This document shows, in pieces, positions 33,205 to 41,949 of a DNA stretch of 64,000 bases. The notes under the pieces are model-generated. The model was given only the letters and a program-made list of their open reading frames with translations, was not told the DNA's origin and did not search any database. Every line of letters begins with the position of its first letter. Position 1 is the stretch's first letter. The stretch is from Lachnospiraceae bacterium (GTDB lineage Bacteria; Bacillota; Clostridia; Lachnospirales; Lachnospiraceae): NCBI GenBank assembly GCA_015057635.1, contig SVEB01000086.1, positions 51,255 through 115,254 of the forward strand, in the 5' to 3' direction. The position numbers were made by a program, and so were the translations under genes.

Positions 33205-34119
33205 ATGGGATACGCACTAATTAATCAGGGGATTGGATCTCTTAGAAAGGAACCGGATTATGAAAGTTCCTTGGAAGATGAAGCACTGTATGGAATGAAG
33301 GTTATGATCATCGGTCAGGAGGATAACTGGTATAAGGTGATGACCCACTATCGCTATACAGGATATGTAAATGGAAAAGAACTGCTGTTTAATCAGGATA
33401 AGATCCAGGCATGGGATCAGGCAGAAAAGCAGGTTGTAATCAAATCCTACGCGGATATTCTTTCGATTCCAAAGTTTCAGGGATATATATTAGAGAGTGT
33501 ACCAAGGGGCGGAATCGTAGCGCTTGCAGAGCAAAGGGGAAAGGATAGCGGGGAAAACGAGAACGGTTTTACGAAAGTCATGCTGTGTGATGGGAGAACG
33601 GGATATATTAGAAGCAGTATGATCAAGCCTTGTCCACAGTCGATGTATGAGGATACCTATCCGTATTACCGGGCAGCGGGAGTGGATGAAGGGGATAATG
33701 TCCGCAGGTTCTTAAAAGAGCAGTATAAGATGAACGAAGAGGAATTTCGAGCTAAGGTTACGGCTACTGCGCTTTCCTATCTTGGAACCCAGTATCGTTG
33801 GGGCGGGAAATCAAGTCTTGGCATTGACTGCTCCGGATTATGCTCGATGTCTTATATGATAGAGGGGCTTGTGATCTATCGGGATGCTAAGATTATGGAA
33901 GGATTTCCGGTAAGGGCCATTCCTTATGAAGAAGCAAAAAAAGGAGATCTGCTTTATTTCCCGGGACATATCGCGATGTATTTAGGAAATGGGAAGTTTG
34001 TGCATTCTACCGGACGCGCAGGAGATGATGGCGTTGTACTGGGGACATTTCAAAAAGAAGAAGAAGGGTACCGGGAAGATCTGTGGAAGATGCTCATTAC
34101 AGCAGGAACGGTATTTTAG
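33205..34119 (+). CDS. ykfC: SH3/NlpC-P60 peptidase, YkfC-like gamma-D-Glu-diamino acid endopeptidase
   Basis: 304 residues without signal peptide. Two SH3b-like segments (about 1-65 and 70-145) precede the NlpC/P60 domain (about 180-304). The catalytic Cys209 is in GIDCSGLC, followed by the catalytic His255 in FPGHIAMYLG. YLGTQYRWGGKSSLG is the usual strand before the Cys. YkfC-type enzymes cut L-Ala-gamma-D-Glu from the diamino acid of imported murein tripeptides, producing the substrate of the epimerase encoded upstream. It starts one base after the oppF stop, with AAAAGGAG upstream. Absence of a signal peptide fits an intracellular recycling role. Confidence 0.88.
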   Translation: MGYALINQGIGSLRKEPDYESSLEDEALYGMKVMIIGQEDNWYKVMTHYRYTGYVNGKELLFNQDKIQAWDQAEKQVVIKSYADILSIPKFQGYILESVPRGGIVALAEQRGKDSGENENGFTKVMLCDGRTGYIRSSMIKPCPQSMYEDTYPYYRAAGVDEGDNVRRFLKEQYKMNEEEFRAKVTATALSYLGTQYRWGGKSSLGIDCSGLCSMSYMIEGLVIYRDAKIMEGFPVRAIPYEEAKKGDLLYFPGHIAMYLGNGKFVHSTGRAGDDGVVLGTFQKEEEGYREDLWKMLITAGTVF

Positions 34120-34131
34120 GAGGAAATAAAG

Positions 34132-35106
34132 ATGAAAGTTGTGGATATGCACTGTGATACCATCAGCCATATTGCAGAAGCAAGAAAAGCGGGAGAGGAG
34201 CTGATATCTCTTAGGGAGAACAGTCTGCATCTCGATCTTATGAAGATGAAGAAGGCAGATTATCTGTTACAGAATTTTGCAATGTTCGTATCCCTAAAGG
34301 ATCATGAAAATCCGTTAGAGTGGTGTCAGTATATGATTGATACGTACTATCAGGAATTAGAAAAGAATAAAGATCTGATCGCTCCCATCTTTTCTTATTC
34401 GGATATCTGCCGCAATGAAGAAGAGGGAAAGATATCAGCGCTTCTTACCATTGAAGAAGGAGGGACTGCAAAAGGAGAGCTTGCCAACCTTCGGAATTTT
34501 TATCGGTTAGGAGTACGAATGATCACGCTTACCTGGAATTATAAGAACGAGATCGGATTCCCAAATCGGGATGCATTAAATCCTTGGCTGGATGAACGGA
34601 TGCCAAATACCAAGGATGGACTGACGTCATTTGGAAAAGAGTTTGTGGAGGAAATGGAGTGTCTGCATATGATTCCCGATGTCTCTCATTTATCCGATGC
34701 AGGATTTTATGATGTGGCGGCGATTGCAAAGAAACCATTTGTCGCAAGCCATTCCAACGCAAGATCCATCTGGCCTCATCCGAGGAATCTGACCGATGAT
34801 ATGATCCGGGTTTTAGCAGAGCACGGAGGCGTAATGGGAATCAACTATGAGCCTTCTTTTATCGGAGAGGGCAAAGCAAAGCTTGCTGCCATCGTAAATC
34901 ATATCAGACATATTGCGGATGTGGGCGGCATAAATTGTATAGGACTTGGTTCCGATTTTGACGGGATTACCACGAATGAGGAGTTAAAGGACGGGTCATA
35001 TCTTCCGTGCTTAGAGGATGCGTTATACCGGGCAGGATTTGGGTGTGAGGAGATCGCCGCTATCTTTTATAAGAATGTGCTGCGGGTATATAAGGAAGTG
35101 CTGTAG
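34132..35106 (+). CDS. Membrane-dipeptidase-like M19 zinc dipeptidase
   Basis: 324 residues. The HxD metal motif is MHCDT near the N-terminus, the bridging Glu lies in TIEEGG (about residue 107), and later metal/substrate residues lie in DVSHLSDAGFYDVA and ASHSNARS. LGSDFDGI near the end is the conserved Asp region. The family hydrolyses dipeptides including ones with D-residues at the C-terminus. No signal peptide is present, so despite the family name it acts in the cytosol. In this operon it is the natural last step, splitting dipeptides left by the endopeptidase and epimerase. It follows the NlpC/P60 gene by 12 bases with AGGAGG. Confidence 0.9.
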   Translation: MKVVDMHCDTISHIAEARKAGEELISLRENSLHLDLMKMKKADYLLQNFAMFVSLKDHENPLEWCQYMIDTYYQELEKNKDLIAPIFSYSDICRNEEEGKISALLTIEEGGTAKGELANLRNFYRLGVRMITLTWNYKNEIGFPNRDALNPWLDERMPNTKDGLTSFGKEFVEEMECLHMIPDVSHLSDAGFYDVAAIAKKPFVASHSNARSIWPHPRNLTDDMIRVLAEHGGVMGINYEPSFIGEGKAKLAAIVNHIRHIADVGGINCIGLGSDFDGITTNEELKDGSYLPCLEDALYRAGFGCEEIAAIFYKNVLRVYKEVL

Positions 35107-35242
35107 GCAGAATGAAGAAGAAAAATATGTTTTAGGTTTACTAAACGGCATGAAAAGAGGAAAGTAAAGGTCGCATGCGAAAGTAAAGCATGCAAAAGGC
35201 ATATGCAGACAGAAAATAAACGAAAGGATAAGTGAGGAGAAG

Positions 35243-36085
35243 ATGAGAGGGATCACACTAATGGACCGTATACAGGCGGAGCTTTTAAGCTACGATGGTC
35301 TGATGGGGATTTATGTGGATGATTTGAAGGGAAACAAAATTGAGATACATAGTGAGGAAGAGTTCGAGACAGCCAGCACGATTAAGGCATACATACTCGG
35401 ATGTCTTTTTGATGAAGCACAAGCAGGGAGAGCATCTCTTGCGGATATGCTTACCTATGGTGGGGAACATTTTGTAGATGGAAGCGGGGTGTTAAGAGCT
35501 TTAGATTTCGGCGTGACGATGACGGTAAAGAATGTGGCGACACTGATGATTATCGTATCAGATAATATTGCTACCAATATGATCATTGATTATCTCGGAA
35601 TTGATACCATTAATGCATTTATCACGCGGGAAGGATTTACCCATACAAAGCTTCATAATCGGCTTGATTTTGAAAAATACCAAGTATTAGGAACCACCAC
35701 TCCTAAAGATTACGGACATTTATTCGAGCGAATTGCGAGAGGAACATTAATAAGTGAGAAGGCATCTGAGGAGATGCTTGCAATCTTTAAAAAGCAGCAC
35801 TATAATTCGATGCTTACCAAGAGATTCCCGCAGGCAATGATTGATGAGGATACCTATGATGAAGAGTTGATATATGTGGCGAGCAAGAGTGGCAGCATGA
35901 ATGCCTGCCGAAATGATGGAGGCATTGTATCGACCCCCTATGGGAAGTATATTATTGTGCTGATGAATAAGAACTTTCATGATCCGGTTTACTATGGAGA
36001 GCATCCTGCTACGGAATTCGGGTCCAAAATTAGCCGTCTTATTTTTGACCATTATATGACGCTTAAGGGGAAAATAGAATTGTGA
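35243..36085 (+). CDS. Second cytosolic penicillin-binding-fold serine hydrolase
   Basis: 280 residues without signal peptide. STIK (Ser45-Lys48) and SDN (Ser106-Asn108) fall at the same residue numbers as in the protein at 25310-26083; the third box is KSG (Lys215-Gly217). An extra stretch near 185-205 separates the two. The ExxLN omega-loop motif is absent, so I do not call it a beta-lactamase. It most likely removes or transfers a residue on an imported D-amino-acid peptide or related amide. It follows the dipeptidase gene after 136 bases that contain no terminator, with GAGGAG before ATG 35243. Two divergent copies in one operon suggest different substrates. Confidence 0.78.
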   Translation: MRGITLMDRIQAELLSYDGLMGIYVDDLKGNKIEIHSEEEFETASTIKAYILGCLFDEAQAGRASLADMLTYGGEHFVDGSGVLRALDFGVTMTVKNVATLMIIVSDNIATNMIIDYLGIDTINAFITREGFTHTKLHNRLDFEKYQVLGTTTPKDYGHLFERIARGTLISEKASEEMLAIFKKQHYNSMLTKRFPQAMIDEDTYDEELIYVASKSGSMNACRNDGGIVSTPYGKYIIVLMNKNFHDPVYYGEHPATEFGSKISRLIFDHYMTLKGKIEL

Positions 36086-36312
36086 GATGTGTACAAAATT
36101 AAAGCCTGGATTGGTGATTTTTTCACCATATCGAAGAAAATCAAAGCTAACTATTGTACATTTACAAAATTTGGTATATCATCATAGGTAATTAGTGGTT
36201 ATACTGCATGAAAAGTACAGATAACTGCATATGATGTATTTATATGATAACTAAAATTCTTCATTGGATTTTTGGTTGTATAGAATATTGTAACAGTAGA
36301 TATTATGATTAT

Positions 36313-36341
36313 TTGGAGTGTATAGTTTTTTATAGTATAAG
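36313..36341 (+). promoter_or_regulatory. Possible promoter of the DUF6465 gene
   Basis: TTGGAG (36313-36318), 17 bp, TATAAG (36336-36341). The spacer from 36086 is AT-rich and otherwise featureless. Confidence 0.4.
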
Positions 36342-36375
36342 TAATGTGGCTCCTAAGAAAGGAATGGTGTATTTT

Positions 36376-36894
36376 ATGAGTACAAAGTCCGAGACAAAGG
36401 CAAAGAAATCAGGAAAAGAATTGTCTGTGGAAGAAAATGCAGCAGCTTTAGTTGATACTGTTACAGAAGATGATATGGTAAAGACATCCAAGAGCACAAA
36501 GGCAAGTGAGAAAAAATCAACTGCTAAGAAAGCAAAGAAAGAAACTGCAGAAAGCGAAGCAAAAGAAGCAGAAGTAAAAGCAGAGGCTAAGGCAGAAGAA
36601 AAAGCTGAAGTTAAAGCGGAAGCAAAAGCTGAAGAGAAAGAAGAAGTAAAGGCAGCAGAGATTAAGCCAATGGTAAAGAAAGTAAAAGAAGAAGTTCATA
36701 CTTCCTTATATGTACAATATTTAGGCAATGAAATTGAATCCAGTGCCATAATCGAAGCAGTAAAGAAGGCATTTATCAGCAAAGGCGGAGCAGAATCTGA
36801 GATTAAGACACTTGATGTATACATAAAGCCAGAAGATAATGCAGCTTACTATGTAATCAACAAGGATGAGACCGGAAGAGTTGCACTTGTGTAA
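36376..36894 (+). CDS. DUF6465 family protein with Lys/Glu/Ala-rich N-terminus
   Basis: 172 residues in two parts. The first 105 residues are a charged, helix-prone low-complexity region of Lys, Glu and Ala (AEAKAEEKAEVKAEAKAEEK and similar). Residues about 108-172 form a small alpha/beta domain (SLYVQYLGNEIESSAIIEAV ... LDVYIKPEDNAAYYVIN). This architecture is what I know as DUF6465, widespread in Lachnospiraceae, with unknown function. Start ATG 36376 is preferred: the frame is open back to 36244, but the upstream part is Tyr/Ile-rich and unlike the family. The tandem coding repeats (AAGCAGAAGNAAAAGC-like) could vary in length between strains. Confidence 0.72.
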   Translation: MSTKSETKAKKSGKELSVEENAAALVDTVTEDDMVKTSKSTKASEKKSTAKKAKKETAESEAKEAEVKAEAKAEEKAEVKAEAKAEEKEEVKAAEIKPMVKKVKEEVHTSLYVQYLGNEIESSAIIEAVKKAFISKGGAESEIKTLDVYIKPEDNAAYYVINKDETGRVALV

Positions 36895-36942
36895 AGATAA
36901 TAAGATGGCGGGGTAGCAATTGCGTTTCAACGGGGATAGAAA

Positions 36943-37000
36943 AAAACTGTTTCTGTATCTGAGTATATTTGGAAGACTCGGGTATAGGAGCAGTTTTTTT
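36943..37000 (+). terminator. Terminator after the DUF6465 gene
   Basis: AAAAAACTG...TCTGAG pairs with CTCGGG...CAGTTTTTT through an imperfect long stem, followed by a T-rich tract. Confidence 0.7.
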
Positions 37001-37010
37001 ATTTTTTTTG

Positions 37011-37038
37011 TTGCATTCTTAAGAATAACCAATATAAT
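37011..37038 (+). promoter_or_regulatory. Promoter of the threonine aldolase gene
   Basis: TTGCAT (37011-37016), 16 bp, TATAAT (37033-37038), with AAAGGAGAC before ATG 37088. Confidence 0.6.
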
Positions 37039-37087
37039 AGGAAAGTAAAAAGGAAAATACAACTATATTTAGATAAAGGAGACATTC

Positions 37088-38110
37088 ATGTACAGTTTTA
37101 AGAATGATTATAGCGAAGGTGCTCATGAGAGAATTCTGGAGGCCATGATGGATACCAACCGAATTCAGACAGTTGGTTATGGAATGGATGAATATTGTGC
37201 TTCTGCAAGGGAAAAAATCAAAAGTAGGATTGCATGCGAGGAAGCAGATGTGCATTTCTTTGTTGGAGGAACACAGTGTAATACAACTGTGATTGCCAGC
37301 ATATTAAGACCATATCAGGCAGTCATTGCAGCGCATACAGGTCATATCAATGTACATGAGACTGGAGCCATTGAAAGCACCGGCCATAAGGTTGTTGCAA
37401 TGTATTCCGAAGATGGCAAGCTGACACCGGAACTGGTGAAGAAAGCAGTTTTAGAACACAGCAGTGAGCATATGGTAGTTCCAAAGCTTGTATATATATC
37501 CGATTCTACTGAGATTGGTACGCTTTATACATTACAGGAGTTAAAAGATCTGTATGCATGTTGTAAAGAGTTAGGCCTTTACTTATTTATGGATGGAGCA
37601 AGATTAGGATCCGCTCTTTGCGCGAAAGGCAACGATATCCGCATTGAGGATCTTCCAAACTATACGGATGTATTCTATATCGGAGGAACGAAAAACGGTG
37701 CCCTGTTCGGGGAAGCGCTTGTTATCACAAGAGAAGAATTAAAGGAAGATTTCCGTTTCTATATTAAGCAGAGAGGTGCGCTTTTAGCAAAAGGAAGATT
37801 ATTAGGAATTCAGTTTGAAGAATTATTTAAAGATGATTTATTCTTTGAATTAGCAGAACATGCAAATGAAATGTCACTAAAGCTTCGTGATGCAGTGATA
37901 GAAGCAGGTTACACTTTCTTGGCGGAATCTTACACCAATCAGCAGTTCGTAATCCTTCCAGATGCAGTAATCAAGAAATTAGAAGATAATTTCTTATTTG
38001 AAGAACAGCACAGAGTGGATGAAACACATACCTGCATTCGCTTATGCACATCCTGGGCGACCACATTAGAGAGCGTGGAAGCATTTAGAGAAGCATTAGT
38101 GAACGCTTAG
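37088..38110 (+). CDS. ltaE: Low-specificity threonine aldolase / beta-eliminating lyase family
   Basis: 340 residues, fold-type I PLP enzyme. FFVGGTQCNTTVIASILRP and HTGHINVHETGAIE form the PLP-stacking region. The Asp of YLFMDGARLGSAL binds the pyridine nitrogen, and the Schiff-base lysine is in FYIGGTKNGALFGEA. These match threonine aldolases, which split threonine or allo-threonine into glycine and acetaldehyde. Close relatives act on other beta-hydroxy amino acids, so the exact substrate is open. It is a single-gene unit with its own promoter and a strong ribosome binding site. Confidence 0.87.
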   Translation: MYSFKNDYSEGAHERILEAMMDTNRIQTVGYGMDEYCASAREKIKSRIACEEADVHFFVGGTQCNTTVIASILRPYQAVIAAHTGHINVHETGAIESTGHKVVAMYSEDGKLTPELVKKAVLEHSSEHMVVPKLVYISDSTEIGTLYTLQELKDLYACCKELGLYLFMDGARLGSALCAKGNDIRIEDLPNYTDVFYIGGTKNGALFGEALVITREELKEDFRFYIKQRGALLAKGRLLGIQFEELFKDDLFFELAEHANEMSLKLRDAVIEAGYTFLAESYTNQQFVILPDAVIKKLEDNFLFEEQHRVDETHTCIRLCTSWATTLESVEAFREALVNA

Positions 38111-38167
38111 ACTTTAGAAAGTCTTAACAATAATTTATGAATGTTTGATAGTTATTTTTTTATGATA

Positions 38168-38176
38168 TGCTATAAT
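38168..38176 (+). promoter_or_regulatory. Extended -10 promoter of the glycosyltransferase pair
   Basis: TGCTATAAT (38168-38176), an extended -10 element. The best -35-like TTGATA is 20 bp upstream, too far for a standard spacer. Confidence 0.5.
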
Positions 38177-38239
38177 GAAAACGTAAAAATAAGAACATAA
38201 GAAAATAGACACCAAACGATAACAAGGTTAGGAGTAAAC

Positions 38240-39196
38240 ATGAGCGTTGATGTCATCATCCCGGTATATAAACCGGATGCAAAGTTTGACCGTCTGCTTG
38301 CAATGCTAGTAGCACAGAGTGTAAAACCGAGTAAGATCCTCATCTTAAATACAGAAGTATTTCCAGAATATGCGACGGAACGTGTAGCATCGCATATCAA
38401 AAAAGTGATGAAAAAACAGCCAGCCAGTCAGGCGGCCGATGTATCTATTGAAGTGCATTCCATAAAGAAGGAAGAGTTCGATCATGGAGGCACAAGAGCA
38501 TATGGTGCAGGGCTAAGTGACGCTGAGTTTATGATTTTCATGACACAGGATGCCATTCCAAAAGATAAATATTTAATTGAAGAATTACTAAAGCCTTTTA
38601 AAGATGAGCAGGTTGCGGTTTCCTACGGAAGACAGTTAGCAGGAGAGAATGCCGGGGAAATCGAATCCTACACAAGGGTATTCAACTATCCGGAAACAAG
38701 CAGAAAGAAGACAAAGAAAGATTTAGAGCAGTTAGGAATCAAGACATATTTCTGTTCGGATGTATGCGCTGCGTATCGAAAGACTTCCTATGAGGCAGTC
38801 GGCGGATTTGTCACAAAAGCTATTTTCAATGAAGATATGATTATTGCATCTCGCTTTATTAAGGCTGGAATGGCCGTGTATTATGCGGCAGATGCGATGG
38901 TATATCATTCTCATACCTACACATATTGGCAGCAGTTTACCAGAAATTTTGATTTGGCGGTCTCACAGGCAGATCATAAGGATATCTTTGAAGAGGTGTC
39001 TTCTGAATCGGAAGGAATGAAACTGGTAAAGCAGACAATTGTCCATCTGGCAAAGAAAAAACGGTATTTCTTGATTATCGATCTTATTCTGCAGAGTGGA
39101 TTTAAATATATGGGGTACTTTTTAGGCAAGAGATATAAAACACTGCCGAAGAGCATGGTGTTAAAATGCTCGATGAACAAGGCATATTTTAGTTAG
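38240..39196 (+). CDS. GT2 glycosyltransferase, rhamnosyltransferase-like
   Basis: 318 residues. The GT-A start is VDVIIPVYKPDAKFDRLLAM. Then come a polar HGGTRAYGAGLSDAEFMIFM segment and MTQDAIP, whose acidic pair stands for the metal-binding DxD. NEDMIIASRFIKAGM carries the putative catalytic acidic residues. A C-terminal amphipathic region (about 265-300) can bind the membrane. The HGGTR plus MTQDAIP combination is typical of bacterial rhamnosyltransferases. It lies 18 bases before a second GT2 gene, and together they probably extend a cell-wall or surface polysaccharide; no other polysaccharide genes are adjacent. Confidence 0.8.
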   Translation: MSVDVIIPVYKPDAKFDRLLAMLVAQSVKPSKILILNTEVFPEYATERVASHIKKVMKKQPASQAADVSIEVHSIKKEEFDHGGTRAYGAGLSDAEFMIFMTQDAIPKDKYLIEELLKPFKDEQVAVSYGRQLAGENAGEIESYTRVFNYPETSRKKTKKDLEQLGIKTYFCSDVCAAYRKTSYEAVGGFVTKAIFNEDMIIASRFIKAGMAVYYAADAMVYHSHTYTYWQQFTRNFDLAVSQADHKDIFEEVSSESEGMKLVKQTIVHLAKKKRYFLIIDLILQSGFKYMGYFLGKRYKTLPKSMVLKCSMNKAYFS

Positions 39197-39214
39197 AACT
39201 TGGAGGAACTGGTA

Positions 39215-40189
39215 ATGAATACAGTCAACATCGTCATGGCCACATACAATGGGGAAAAATATTTAGCAGAGCAGATTGAATCCATTCTTAACTCTACGTA
39301 TACGGACTGGAGTTTGTTTTTGTGTGACGATGGTTCGACGGATCAGACGCTTGCAATTGCGGCTCAGTATGAAGCAAAATATCCCGAGAGGATTCATATT
39401 ATAAAGAATGAGCGCAATCTTGGTGTGACAAAGAACTTCCTTGTCAACTTAAAGAAGCTGAAGCAGGAGTCCGAGCTGATAGAAGGAGGATTCTCCAAAA
39501 TCTCGAGCAATGTGGCAAAGTACTACATGTTCGCGGATCAGGATGATGTCTGGTTTCCGGAGAAGATTGAGATGACGATTGCAAGAATGGAAAAGATGGA
39601 GCGAAAATACGGAAAGGACAAGCCGCTCCTTGTATTTTCAGATACGACCGTTGTGGATGAAGGCTTAAAACAGCTTCACCCTTCCTTCTATTTTGTTCAG
39701 TGCTATAACCTTTATCATATGGATTTAGGCCATATGATGATGGAAAATAAGTGCATCGGCTGTACCATTATGGTAAATGAAAGCCTGGTAAAAAAGCTCA
39801 ATACGATTCCGGAGCATGCAAGATATCATGACTGGTGGGCGGCACTTATCGCATCGGCGTTTGGGAAAATTTCGTTTATCGGTCAGCCGCTTATGTATTA
39901 CCGTCAGCACAGTTCCAATGAGGTAGGGACTATGACATACGGAAACTATTTCATGCGTCGTATTAAGAATTTAAAGGCTCAGAGAGAGGCTATTAAGGCA
40001 ACAGTAGAGCAGGCAAAAGATTTTTATGAGATCTACGGCCCTGAATTAAGTGATCGGGAACGCAGACGGGTTTATCAGTTCTCTACTCTCTATGAACACA
40101 ACTGGTTCGCCCGCCGCCGCATCCTCCTCCGCACTCACACCCTCAAAAGTGGGCTCCTCAGAAATCTGGGGCTGTTCTTGATCGCATAG
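39215..40189 (+). CDS. GT2 glycosyltransferase, RgpB/rhamnosyltransferase-like
   Basis: 324 residues. The GT-A domain starts with NIVMATYNGEKYLAEQIESI. Next is CDDGSTDQT, then YYMFADQDDVWFPEKI with the DQDD motif that binds the nucleotide-sugar metal. A conserved His/Trp region (HARYHDWWAALIASAFG) and the PLMYYRQHSSN motif follow, both usual in RgpB-like enzymes. I start at ATG 39215 behind GGAGGA (39202-39207); the frame also opens at TTG 39200. It is co-transcribed with the preceding GT2 gene. Palindrome 5 starts within five bases of its stop codon, closer than at any other locus. Confidence 0.82.
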   Translation: MNTVNIVMATYNGEKYLAEQIESILNSTYTDWSLFLCDDGSTDQTLAIAAQYEAKYPERIHIIKNERNLGVTKNFLVNLKKLKQESELIEGGFSKISSNVAKYYMFADQDDVWFPEKIEMTIARMEKMERKYGKDKPLLVFSDTTVVDEGLKQLHPSFYFVQCYNLYHMDLGHMMMENKCIGCTIMVNESLVKKLNTIPEHARYHDWWAALIASAFGKISFIGQPLMYYRQHSSNEVGTMTYGNYFMRRIKNLKAQREAIKATVEQAKDFYEIYGPELSDRERRRVYQFSTLYEHNWFARRRILLRTHTLKSGLLRNLGLFLIA

Positions 40190-40193
40190 CGGA

Positions 40194-40622
40194 CGGGCAG
40201 AAGGCGCAGGACGACCGGGTGGCGCGGAAGTCTATCAGGCGGCTGTTCTTGCTTGTCGTGCCTGGAGCACGTTTTGGAGGGGGCATTGCAAAACGTAAGG
40301 CGGTGGCCACGCGGGGTAAAAAATAAGGGCTCCGAGGATATATATTTTTCAATTGTGCGGACGCAAGCTCGGACAAAAAGGCTGGATTCTTCGACTATCG
40401 GACAGGAAAACACTGTCCGCTATTCAAAGAATCCAGCCTTTTTGTTCGCCTTGAGCCGTACACTTGAAAAAATATACCCTAAAATCCTTTATTTTCCACC
40501 CTGTATGGCCACCGCCTTACGTTTTACAATACCTCCCCAAAAAACATGTCCAAGGCACGATAAGCAAGAACAGCCGCCAGCCAGACTCCCATGCCACCCG
40601 GTCGTCCTGCGTCTTCTGCCCT
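40194..40622. repeat. Palindrome copy 5 (about 429 bp, subtype I, largest)
   Basis: GGGCAGAAGGCGCAGGACGA and onward (40195-40222) is the inverse of 40594-40621. Pairing continues, with mismatches and small gaps, all the way to the centre. It includes runs such as CGGCTGTTCTTGCTT and AAAACGTAAGGCGGTGGCCA on the left with their complements on the right. The subtype I module CAAGCTCGGACAAAAAGG leads to the apex CGGACAG (40399-40405), GAAAACA, CTGTCCG (40413-40419). The second base pair of the apex stem is changed on both sides relative to other copies. It lies between the convergent glycosyltransferase and carbamate kinase genes. Confidence 0.92.
40374..40444. terminator. Bidirectional intrinsic terminator inside palindrome 5
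   Basis: Stem AAGGCTGGATTCTT (40379-40392) / AAGAATCCAGCCTT (40427-40440), with A and T runs outside. Confidence 0.8.
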
Positions 40623-40730
40623 TCCTGTATGAGAGGACAAGAATTTCTAAGTGATTATTCGAATGAGATTTTAGCAGAGCGTGAGTTCGATAGAAGGAAC
40701 TAACAATAGAACAAAATATAATAAAATCAT

Positions 40731-41663
40731 TTACTCACGGATTGTAGTGCCCGTCTTTCCGGAGAGGGCAGGGAGGGCGTGAGGGAGGCTGGTGATTACG
40801 GACTTGCGGGATGGGTGTCCGGAAACGAAAGAAATGCTTGCTTCAATCTTAGGAAGCATCGATCCCTTTCCGAAGTATCCGTCCTGCATATATCCCTCTG
40901 CCTCTTTCACAGTCATAGAATCTAAGAACTTCTGCTGTGGAGTCTTAAAATGAATGGCTACCTTATCAACTCCTGTTAAGAACAAGAGCTCGTCCGCATC
41001 CACAAGTTCTGCCAGTTTTGCTGCAGTTAAGTCTTTCTCAATAATTGCGCTGGTCCCCTTTAGGGAAGTTCCCTGCTCTAATACTGGGATACCGCCTCCG
41101 CCTCCAGCAATTACAATCTGTCCGGCTGCAAGAAGAGCCTTGATCGTATCGATCTCGTAGATATCCTGTGGCTTTGGAGCTGCGATGATACGGCGATAGC
41201 CTTTCTCTTCCTTCACTACATAGTTGCCTTTCTTTACTTCTGCATCGGCTTCTTCCTTTGACATATAGCGGCCGATGATCTTGCTAGGATTAGAAAATGC
41301 CTTATCAAATGGATTTACCTTTACCTGTGTGATGATAGTGGCAACCGGTTTATATAGACCGCGATCTAATAATTCAGTTCGGATTATGTTCTGAAGGTCG
41401 TATCCGATATAGCCCTGACTCATAGCGCCACATATGGACATCGGAGCCACTGTATAGCGGGAGTCAAGTCTTGCAAATTCTGTCATTGCAGTATGTACCA
41501 TGCCCACCTGAGGGCCATTGCTGTGTGTGATGACGATATTGTATCCTGCTTCTGCTAAAGAAGCGATGGCATCAGCTGCTTTCTTTACATTCGCTCTCTG
41601 TTCTGGAAATGTTTCACCGAAAGCGCTTCGGCCGAGTGCGACTACAATTGTTTTCTTTTTCAT
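40731..41663 (-). CDS. arcC: Carbamate kinase
   Basis: 310 residues of the amino acid kinase fold: THSNGPQVGMV (substrate loop), IAGGGGGIPV (Gly-rich loop), AIIEKDLTAAKLAELVDADE (conserved Lys/Asp of carbamate kinases), LTGVDKV and the closing GKGSMLPKIEASISFV. It makes ATP from carbamoyl phosphate. The N-terminal motif is VVALGRSAFG rather than the usual ALGGNA, so the first phosphate-contacting Gly and Asn are replaced. I start at ATG 41663, behind AGAGGAAATTG; the frame opens 14 codons earlier without a site. No arginine deiminase or ornithine carbamoyltransferase gene is adjacent. Confidence 0.85.
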   Translation of the reverse strand: MKKKTIVVALGRSAFGETFPEQRANVKKAADAIASLAEAGYNIVITHSNGPQVGMVHTAMTEFARLDSRYTVAPMSICGAMSQGYIGYDLQNIIRTELLDRGLYKPVATIITQVKVNPFDKAFSNPSKIIGRYMSKEEADAEVKKGNYVVKEEKGYRRIIAAPKPQDIYEIDTIKALLAAGQIVIAGGGGGIPVLEQGTSLKGTSAIIEKDLTAAKLAELVDADELLFLTGVDKVAIHFKTPQQKFLDSMTVKEAEGYMQDGYFGKGSMLPKIEASISFVSGHPSRKSVITSLPHALPALSGKTGTTIRE

Positions 41664-41860
41664 ACAATTTCCTCTTTCTCTCAAAATTAGGATAATTATA
41701 ATCATATCATTCTTTTATGAAAATTTAAAGTAAAAAATGTAAATTTTACACCATATTTTTACAATTCAATCTATGGTGTAATAAATTCACGCACAAGATG
41801 GGATATTGATAAAAGTGACAAATATTTTGCGGGGCGGACGGAAAACGGAGTTATATTTAC

Positions 41861-41889
41861 TTGCAAAGAATTATCGAGTTTGTTAGAAT
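41861..41889 (+). promoter_or_regulatory. Promoter of mgsA
   Basis: TTGCAA (41861-41866), 17 bp, TAGAAT (41884-41889), with AAAGGAG before ATG 41950. Confidence 0.6.
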
Positions 41890-41949
41890 GAAATTAATCC
41901 CAAGCTTAAAAAAGTAGGGTGTGAAACAGGCGATAAAGGAGAAAAAGAA

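Noticed and set aside
40253..40654. 133-codon plus-strand open frame
   Set aside because: It lies within palindrome 5, has no ribosome binding site, and both arms give mirror frames; the peptide is the translated repeat.
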